Source of the DNA: Anthoceros angustus
Lineage: Eukaryota > Streptophyta > Anthocerotopsida > Anthocerotales > Anthocerotaceae
Assembly: GCA_010909165.1 (NCBI GenBank)
Contig: VJWM01000186.1
Location: forward strand, 62,001 to 126,000
Reading direction: 5' to 3'
DNA: 64,000 nucleotides
Part shown: positions 56,863 through 64,000 of the stretch, one piece after another
Layout of the letters: every line of letters begins with the position of its first letter
Position numbering within the stretch: position 1 is the first letter of the stretch
Program-made: the position numbers and the translations under genes
Notes under the pieces: model-generated
Seen by the model: the letters and a program-made list of their open reading frames with translations, nothing else
Databases searched by the model: none
Told to the model about the DNA's origin: nothing

Positions 56863-57738
56863 ATGGATCTGGAAGCGGACCAAACTTGCAAGTCATGTTT
56901 CCGCGGGATGAACACCAGTGTTCCACAGTTTCCTGACAGACCTTGGGAAGACAAGTGGAAGACACCTTTGGTGAGGAAATATCAACCTGGCAAGCTCGAG
57001 CGGCCTGAGATATTTCTGGAATTACAAGCATTTCTACTGTATGTGGAATCACATCATGAAACCTGTAGTATTGAAAATTTTTCTTATGATCATCGAGACC
57101 TTTTTGAGTTGGCAGGCAGGGGCATGAGCAGACAAAGCTTCGTGTGGACCATTCATTGTGAAGGAGCATTTCGAAAGCTGGAGCATCATCTGTTTATGCA
57201 TTAGGTGTTTGATCACTGGCCCAAAGAAGGGTTTCTAGTTTACAGACATAAGGAGAAACCAGCTGATTTACGAAGTTTGAAAGTTTGGCTCAGTCACTTA
57301 CATGGAGAAAAGGCAGGTCGTTTTGCCATAGGGTATCCAAGAGCCTTCTATAGGGTGTTTGCTTGTTTGCACATAGGAGTCTTGGAGTGGGATGAGGCCA
57401 CTTTGGAATGTTGGTACTTGCTCAATAACACTGTGGGGGATTTTCTCAGGGCTCAGTGCATAGAGAAGCAATATTATGTGAATGGTTTGAACGGCCCACA
57501 GCTGCCCAGAGTGAAAACTGAGCTTGACAGTGATGAAGAAGAGGAGCTGATGGCTCGACATCGAGCAAAGGAGCAAGCACGACTGGGCAAAGCGCAAGTG
57601 GATGAATACTTTGACCCAGAGGATCGACGTGTGGCCGCTCTCTTGGCCACAGGGAGAACAGAGCATGACAAACCATCTGAACCGCAGCTCAAGGACAACA
57701 TGTTCATGAGGTTTTACCGAAGATTCTACGGCATCTGA
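56863..57738 (+). pseudogene. ORF of 292 codons with a single in-frame TAG
   Basis: From ATG 56863 the frame reads LEADQTCKSCFRGMNTSVPQ, then FPDRPWEDKWKTPLVRKYQP and EIFLELQAFLLYVESHHETC, up to TAG at 57202-57204. The same frame then stays open for 177 more codons to TGA at 57736: HWPKEGFLVYRHKEKPADLR, GVLEWDEATLECWYLLNNTV, and a charged, probably helical part DSDEEEELMARHRAKEQARL. No frameshift is needed. I do not recognise a domain. Being downstream of an LTR and primer site, it may be a retroelement structural protein; alternatively it is a recent pseudogene, or two exons with an intron hidden near the stop. Confidence 0.45.
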
Positions 57739-57739
57739 G

Positions 57740-58842
57740 TGTCCAAAGTGGTGCTTCAATCTGGACAGTGTGATTTCTTGTAGCTCCAACCTTGGCAGGG
57801 GGGCCATTTGCAGTTGTCATTTGCAAGTGTCATTGTGGTTTAATTAGTCGTGATTGTGATTTACATGAGGTCCGTGAACACATGATTAGATCGCATAACA
57901 ATCATTATGGTAGGGTAGCATGAGTGCCTATGACCGCTATGCGGCTATGGCGCAACACAGGCCGAATGGTTGTTTGGGAACCTAGGGCTTGTTTGAGAAT
58001 GTGTTTTCTTGGGAGAAGCATACTCTTGATTCTTCCCTAAAATATACATTAAATTTGGATAAAATGTAACTTGAGAGTAAGAAGCCTTGCATGAGAGGCA
58101 TGCAGCCCTGGATCTAATTAGTAAGTTGTAAGTAGTGGTGTTAAGATTTAGCTTAGGGCTTAAGGAAGAAAGTCTGCTTTAAGCAGTTACTTTGGAAATG
58201 ATGTAAGCCTCCCAATAAAAGGAGATGAGGCTAGCCCTAGAGCAAGATCCTATGATCCTAGCAGTTGGGAGCTATACTCGTGAGGATAGGACTTTGGAGC
58301 CTCCCAACTCGTGAGGATAGGACTTTGGAGCCTAGAGGCCTTGGGAGCCTGGAGTGTGACCATGTCTAGAACGATCCTAGTACTTGGGAGCTTCACTTTT
58401 GGGGGGATGGGACTTTGGTGCCTAGAGGCCTTGGGAGCCTAGAGTGTGAGTATTCTTCTTGTTCACTCTTGCTGGAATAAACAGCGGTGTTGGTGATGTT
58501 TCTTTTATTGCTAACTGCGTGACTGCCCCGTCTCGCTGAAAAGGGGGTGTTACTTTGAGCTTAATTTTTCTAGAATATAATTGTGCCGGCACTGAACTAT
58601 CCTTCGAGGTATCGTATAACATGATACAAAACAACATGCAGTTTCTACACTTTTTCTGGTTTTACATTTATTATGAATCTTAAACGAGAATTAGAGAATT
58701 ATGAACGCAGGTTACTTGAGGCACGAACTTATCGCGCAGCAAGCCGACCATCAATACACTGTAAACTGGAAATCATAGTCACGTGGAAGGCGGTTAATCT
58801 GAAAGAGCCACCAAGAAAAACTTCACACTCGAATCGCGTACT
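57740..58842. other. Intergenic, LTR-like features and short repeats
   Basis: No gene seen. At 58208-58450 a CCAATAAAAGG stretch is followed by repeats of CTCGTGAGGATAGGACTTTGGAGCC and CCTAGAGGCCTTGGGAGCCT type, two to three degenerate units. This resembles the R/U5 part of an LTR. 58500-58842 is the 3' flank of the ABCB gene. Confidence 0.4.
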
Positions 58843-61291
58843 TCAAATTCCGTACTGTTGCAGGTTGACGAGCTTGCTGTATGCACCTCCTTGCCTTGCA
58901 AGAAGATCCCGATGACTCCCTTGTTCAACAATGATTCCCTCCTGCACAACTGCGATCATATTTGCATTCCGGACGGTAGACAGTCGGTGAGCAATTACAA
59001 CGGTTGTCCGACCCTGCATAAGCCTATCCAATGCCTCCTGAACTACTTTCTCTGACTCTGCATCCAGGGCACTTGTTGCCTCATCAAGCAGCAATATTGC
59101 AGGATTCTTCAGAACAGCTCTGGCAATAGCAACTCTCTGCTTCTGGCCTCCTGAGAGCTGCACTCCTCTCTCTCCAACCTCTGTTCCATATCCATCTGGG
59201 AGCCCACTGATAAAAGTATGGGCATTCGCTGCTTTGGCTGCTTCCATTATCTCAGACTCTGATGCGGATTCCTTCCCATAAAGTACATTCTCACGAATGG
59301 TGGTTGCAAACAGGGCTGGCTCTTGCTGTACCAGGGCCATGTACTTCCTCAATGATCTAAGATTCAACTTCCTGATGTCTTTGCCATCCACCATGACTCG
59401 TCCAGAAATAGGGTCATAAAATCTTTGTATTAAAGCTATGACAGAGCTCTTCCCAGAACCACTAGTGCCAACCAGTGCAAGGCTTCGCCCTGAAGGTATT
59501 TTTAGACTCAAAGTTCTGGTCTTTTCACCAGCTCTCTCCCTTTCCACCATCTCTCCCTGTGGATCATCTGCATCGATCTCTGTTCTCCGATCCAAAACAG
59601 AAAATACTGATTTTATAGCTTGACCCCCTTTCACAAGATCAGGTGTTAGTGAAAGGGTTTCTGCCACAGCAAACGCAGACATAATAAGCACCATAAACAC
59701 CTTTATAACGTCACCAAAATTGGCCAGATGCTGCTTCACTAGCGTGCCGCCATACCATAGTGCAAGCCCATACGAGCTGAAAGCAAAAAGTTGGGATATC
59801 CCATAAAGAATCCCAGAAACCTGGCCCCGCACAAAACTGCTCCTCATGGGACCATCCAATTCAGACTCAAATAGATCTAGTACCCTAGCTTGTGCATTGA
59901 AGGCAGCAACAGTTCGGATATTAATGACGGCCTCAGCAGCAACCATTGTGGCATTTGCGTGTGCTTCTCCAATATCTCCAGCAAACCCCTTCAGAAACAT
60001 GTTCTGCAAGGACACATGGAGAACAGTCCAGTAAAGTGATGACAAAATCACAGCATATAGTAGAAAGGGCTGGCAGGTGAGGCATGCACCTCAGCAAAAG
60101 CAGCAGCAACAAGAAGTGGAAATGTTGCCAGAACCACCAGAGCCATCCTCCACTGAAGCACCAGTCCGATTGTTATAGTGGCAATAAGCAAAGAAGAGTT
60201 TTGCACTATGACTGAGATTCTATCTCCAATAGCCGCTTTGACATTCGTAGCATCAGCGACCAGCCGAGCTGATATTTGGGTACTTGTGTTGCCCTCCTTG
60301 TCAAACCAGCTGACCTCATTCCTTAATATAGCTGCAACAGCCAATCAAAACTTAGACAACTTGCTGCTAACTCCCTACTTTGATAATAATCCTGAAAAAT
60401 ACAAAAGCAGTTGTACCTGCAAACATCATTTCCCGGACTCGGGTGGTCAGACTTCCACCCATTATTCCAAAGAATGACTGCTGCATGGTATGAGAAATTA
60501 AGGCAACAGCACTTAATCCGCAAAATATATATGCATAATTGTTCACCTCCCTTTTCATTCTGTGCAAATTTGTCTCGTAATAGGTCTGCAACACTGAGCT
60601 GATTATCAGTGCAAAGACAGGATTCAACACCCCACTCAGAATGGAGCCCACAGCACCAAGAACACCGAAGTGCCATTCAGGAAGGTTAAGCTTGGCCAGT
60701 CTCCAGTATGATGCTTTGGGCGCAATGATTACACCTTGGGCATCTGGGACATTTCTGAAACTTCCATCTGATCCCACACTAGACTGGTGACTTAATCTCC
60801 TTCCCGACCTAGAGGAACCACCCCTAGACAACCTGCACAAGAAGAAAACATAATTAGAACAACTCTTCAGGCAGGACCACATGAGAGATCGCTGTCAAGC
60901 AAAGCTGATTCTAGAGATACCTCGAGTCTCGACTAATTGATGAATCTTTTGCTTTTGCCATCTTTTCCTGCATGTCAACAAGAGCAGCATATGCGCCAGC
61001 CTCACCCTTCTGAAGCAGCTCAACATGAGAGCCCATTTCTAATATGCTGCCATTTTGTACAACAGCAATGGTATCAGCTTTATGTACAGTGGAGAGCCTA
61101 TGGGCAACAATGATTGTTGTCCTGCCTACCATAAGTGCATCAAGGGCATCCTGCACATCTTTTTCTGCACTAGCATCAAGGGCACTGGTAGCTTCGTCCA
61201 ACAAGAGGATAGCAGGATTCCTCAACATAGCTCGGGAGATAGCTACCCGCTGCTTCTGACCCCCAGAAAGTTGGCTCCCTCTGTCACCCAC
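58843..61291 (-). CDS. ABCB-type (P-glycoprotein-like) ABC transporter, 3' half
   Basis: Exons on the minus strand: 61291-60921, 60832-60417, 60331-60090, 60003-58843 (TGA at 58845-58843); introns are GT-AG with matching phases. Exon 1 here starts inside NBD1 ([20 protein letters not shown]), has Walker [13 protein letters not shown] and the H-loop [11 protein letters not shown]. The linker is Ser/Arg-rich. TMD2 runs from [20 protein letters not shown] through [23 protein letters not shown]2 is complete: Walker [11 protein letters not shown]-loop [20 protein letters not shown], signature QLSGGQKQR, Walker B, AHRLSTV; C-terminus [10 protein letters not shown]. Full ABCBs have ~1250 residues in TMD-NBD-TMD-NBD order; this is the last ~730. 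TMD1 and NBD1 Walker A are not found to the right, where a copia fragment begins at ~61330. Plant ABCBs export auxin and other hydrophobic compounds at the plasma membrane; the substrate here is unknown. Confidence 0.92.
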
Positions 61292-61319
61292 CTGCAGCAC
61301 AGAAGTCTTGGTGATGTTT

Positions 61320-62130
61320 ACGCCTCCTCCGACCTTCGCTGAAGAAGTCATGTCAATGTGTGATTACCATCCACCTCACTCCTTTTGTCGGTTCCCTTGA
61401 TGGCCAAGCCACTATCATCCCCGCCAAAACAAATTGTTTGTTGTCGGGGAGGGTACAAAGTCACTAAATGCTCTCCACCAGTATGACTTGTAGCCCCGAT
61501 CTAAAAACCACATCTCAGATGGAGGAAAGACACACAGCTAAAATAGAAGGTGGTTAGGTAGGAGGACTCTCCAGGAGGTGATTCCCTACGTGGCTCACCT
61601 GCCTTCTTCTTCCTACAATCCTTCTCGAAATGACCAGGTATTTTACACCAGTTACATGTAAATGTCTTCCTCTGCAAGTTGGGCTGCTTAGCCGCCATTG
61701 AAGAGCCTCTGCCACGTCCACTTCCACGAAAGGCTCCGCCTCTCCCTCTGGAGGAGTATAACACTCTAGTGTTGTTAGGTGTAGATGCCTTATTCTTCTG
61801 TAGGCCTCGTTGTCGCTCCTCAGAAAGTAAGGCACCGAAGACCTCTTCCAATGTGAAGGCTGATGGTTGACCTGCTGCAGTGACTGTCCTCTTTACTTAT
61901 GGCACTCATGAGCTGATAAAATGCTTATAGCTCTGGCAAGGTTGCGGTAGGCCCATGACATGTTTGATGAGTGTTGTGCCACAATATGCAAGATCCGCTC
62001 GCTTAGTGCGAAACTTGTTGATATAAGATTCAACCGTATCATTCTCCTTCATGCGCATAGTGAAGAAGTCCCTAAAGGCGTGGATGAGTGATGCTGGGCT
62101 CCTGTCCTTGTAAATCAACATGTGGACCAT
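61320..62130 (-). mobile_element. Ty1/copia gag-protease fragment
   Basis: Minus strand, right to left: 62130-61906 encodes the UBN2-type gag passage LIHAFRDFFTMRMKENDTVE, then SYINKFRTKRADLAYCGTTL. 61851-61560 encodes EEVFGALLSEERQRGLQKNK, a Gly/Arg-rich patch, and the zinc knuckle CNWCKIPGHFEKDC (CX2CX4HX4C) followed by RKKK. Near 61490-61360 a frame reading ATSHTGGEHLVTLYPP and ICFGGDDSG resembles the start of a copia protease. No RT, integrase or LTR is present. It is broken by shifts at ~61900 and ~61500. It lies in, or replaces, the ABCB intron upstream of the exon at 61291. Confidence 0.85.
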
Positions 62131-62200
62131 CGATGGTGTGTTTCGTCCTCTCCCTCTACACTCCGACGCACTTTATATGGAACTGGAATTATAGACAACC

Positions 62201-62852
62201 GTGGGGTTCCATTGTCCAAAAGCGATAGCGAAGTTGTCACAGTGGACTTTCGGAAACCATGCTGCAACAAGCTGTGTGTGCAAACTCTCTGCAAGGCAAA
62301 CTTGCAAGAGCAGCGCTATCTTATTTGAGGATGGGAGGGCGGAGCAAGAAGCGTTTTTGCAGTCACTAATGGATGTGGATGTCGCGGCGAAACCTAAGGA
62401 GAAGGTCATCACACATATCATGGGAACTGGGCGCATTCGGTGTTGTTTGCAAGCATTCGGAGTTTTGCATCGGCGATCTGAGTTGAAGGCGGTATTGTGC
62501 AATGCTCCATGGGACAGCAGGGAATCCGCAACCCTCCTCGCATGCACGGGGAGCTGTTGCATGGATGGATTCCACTTTTCAATTCATGTCAGAAAGACTG
62601 CCGTACGTCGATGTTTTTCACATGCCTGATACATTTTCCAAATTGGAAATATGGGTCCAGTACCGATGGGATATGACACAGTCCTCCATGAAGTCCATCT
62701 CCTATGCGTATTTCTTAACTCTGTGGAGAACCAACTTTCCGAAGGTCCGGATTCCAAAATCAAACCGGTTTTCTACTTGTTCTCTGTGCAAGGGCCTCAA
62801 GCGCACTATTCGCAACACGTCTGGCAAGGCAGATCAAGGTTTGTTCCTTTAA
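62201..62852 (+). pseudogene. IDGMDQ-family transposase-like gene, N-terminal part
   Basis: 62201-62570 contains GTGRIRCCLQAFGVLHRRSE followed by LKAVL. After a frame change near 62550, 62502-62852 reads AWMDSTFQFMSERLPYVDVF, then SYAYFLTLWRTNFPKVRIPK and SNRFSTCSLCKGLKRTI. The F..FL..W...F..V.IPK..RF..C..C..LK pattern belongs to a widespread but poorly characterised family of transposon-like proteins in bryophytes, lycophytes and algae whose central part carries IDGMDQ. That part is found at 63801 onward, beyond ~0.75 kb of tandem repeat. The stop at 62850 ends this half. Family assignment is from memory of its conserved motifs. Confidence 0.6.
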
Positions 62853-62884
62853 TCACAAGGCGAATCAAGTCGGGGGGAAATTCG

Positions 62885-63640
62885 AATGCTGTTCGTTGAC
62901 ATGTTGTCGGCATGGTAGGGACCGTGTTTATCCAATCCGGTTTATGGGCGCCGTCATGCCCACACCAATGTTGATAACATGTAGGCATCGGCGTGCCATC
63001 ATGCTTGCAATGGCGGTGTGGCGCGGCAAGCAGCGCTGCATGATCTTTGTTTGGACAAAGGCGCGGCATGCGGCGCCTATGGGTCATAGCTCGGTTACAA
63101 AGGCGGCATGCGCGCCTATGTCCATAGCTCGGTTACATAGGCGCGCATCTTGCTCTGGATATGGTTACATAGGCGCCGGCATAACCGCGCCTATGTCCAT
63201 AGCTCGGGTTATGCAGGCGCCGGTTTGCAGATGTACTTTGCTCCTATTACATAGGCGACGACATACCGGCGCCTATGTCCATACCTCGGTTTATGCAGGC
63301 ACCAGCATGACCCGACCTATGTCCATAGCAATGGTTATGCAGGCGCCGGCATGTCCATACCTCGGTTTATGCAGGCACCGGCATGACCCGACCTATGTCC
63401 ATAGCAATGGTTATGCAGGCGCCGGCATGCCGGCGCCTATGTCCATAGGTCGGGGTATGCAGGCGCCAGCACGCCGGCGCCTATGGGCATATATTGTTCC
63501 CCATGGGTATCGTGCATGGTATGCAATACATGGGCGCCATACATCCGGTGCCTTCCCGCCTATGTCCATGCATGCGGGTGTGTGGCTACTGTGTAGGCGC
63601 GGTGTGCCGATACTCATGTAGGAGTTTTCTGGTCAAATGT
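62885..63640. repeat. GC-rich tandem repeat (GGCGCC / CTATGTCCATAG units)
   Basis: Units of about 38-43 bp made of CGCCTATGTCCATAG, CTCGGTTATGCA and GGCGCCGGCATGCCGG blocks. A dimeric unit of ~70 bp is repeated nearly exactly at ~63283-63353 and ~63353-63423. Nested palindromes (GGCGCCGGCATGCCGGCGCC at ~63418-63437) are frequent. Open frames crossing it, such as plus 62896-63621 with its MSIA..MQAPA peptide repeats, are products of the unit length and not judged to be genes. Confidence 0.88.
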
Positions 63641-63683
63641 GGTGGAGATCGATGTGCAATACTCCTTGTTGTGACATGTGCAT

Positions 63684-63980
63684 AGTTTGCCGGCTGTGCA
63701 GAGGTTTATGAAGGGGCACTAGCGTCTCATCATTCGTCTGAGCGAGAGGACAAAAGGCGCAAAACATCACTCTAAAAGTTATGCTCAACCTCACAAGTAC
63801 ATGCTTCTGGCTATCGACGGCATGGACCAAAAGAAGACCGAGATGCCCCATTTCATTCGATACCCAAAAGATTTATCGGACAATTCACTTATTAATGGTC
63901 ATGTAGTGGGCTGTATGGTGCATAATTACACTTTCAAGGCGAGAGCGGATTTGCATTATGCCAATTTGCGGAATGACTAA
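63684..63980 (+). pseudogene. IDGMDQ-family transposase-like gene, central part
   Basis: One frame reads LPAVQRFMKGH, an in-frame TAG at 63714-63716, RLIIRLSERTKGAKHHSKSY, then AQPHKYMLLAIDGMDQKKTE and MPHFIRYPKDLSDNSLINGH, VVGCMVHNYTFKARADLHYA and NLRND before TAA at 63978. The IDGMDQ motif followed by K-x-x-x-PHF and GHVVGCM is the signature block of the family started at 62201. The Asp of IDG is a plausible first catalytic acid of an RNase H-fold nuclease; that is inference. Later parts of the protein, if any, are beyond the window. Confidence 0.65.
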
Positions 63981-64000
63981 TTTGCGAATCTTACTATCAA

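Noticed and set aside
61292-61351. Extension of the ABCB exon upstream to an ATG at 61351
   Set aside because: This stretch is intron: a clean acceptor (tgctgcag) precedes GTG GGT GAC at 61291, and the added residues do not fit the family.
62896-63621. Plus-strand frame of 241 codons with MSIA/MQAPA repeats
   Set aside because: Produced by the tandem repeat; no start context, no known domain, and repeat units vary in length out of frame elsewhere.

Overview
The window is nuclear DNA of a photosynthetic eukaryote, most likely a streptophyte (a charophyte alga or early land plant; I cannot name the species). It has a multi-exon TIC22 gene (chloroplast protein import), a plant-type ABCB transporter with GT-AG introns, and plant-style CACTA, Ty3/gypsy and Ty1/copia elements. 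There is no sign of operons or prokaryotic gene packing. I saw no rRNA, tRNA or CRISPR array.

Layout. (1) 1-4.24 kb is a genic island: a two-domain rhodanese-like gene on the minus strand, running off the left edge, and a complete eight-exon TIC22 gene on the plus strand, sharing a 167-bp divergent promoter. (2) 4.24-5.7 kb holds the TIC22 3' flank, a TTC microsatellite and two minisatellites. (3) 5.7-10.1 kb holds an inverted, internally deleted copy of an element seen again at 50-53 kb, then a decayed plus-strand gypsy pol whose C-terminus carries the first half of a PHD finger. (4) 10.1-48.75 kb is a nested block. A minus-strand gypsy element is split by a ~14-kb CACTA-type DNA transposon, and the whole arrangement is present twice: CACTA-1 at 11264-25461 and CACTA-2 at 32869-46844, both inserted at the same nucleotide of the host retroelement with the same ATG duplication. 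Between the two lie unrelated tandem repeats (27.1-28.1 kb) and a third, internal CACTA fragment (28425-32417). (5) 48.75-58.5 kb holds LTR-like direct repeats, a tRNA-Asp-type primer binding site, a non-autonomous element rich in the palindrome CCTACC(A/G)TGGTAGG, and a 5'-uncapped ORF of about 300 codons interrupted by one in-frame TAG. (6) 58.84-61.29 kb is the 3' half of an ABCB (P-glycoprotein) gene on the minus strand, with a copia gag/protease fragment just upstream in its intron. (7) 62.2-64 kb holds a transposase-like gene of the IDGMDQ family, split by ~0.75 kb of GC-rich tandem repeat.

The host genes keep open frames and clean splice sites. The CACTA and gypsy copies in the middle differ from each other by many short indels clustered at CG-rich spots, with long identical runs between. 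No TE gene there is intact as written. This looks more like a technical (methylation-linked consensus) effect or a special mutational process than ordinary point-mutation decay, so the apparent frameshifts should be read with caution.
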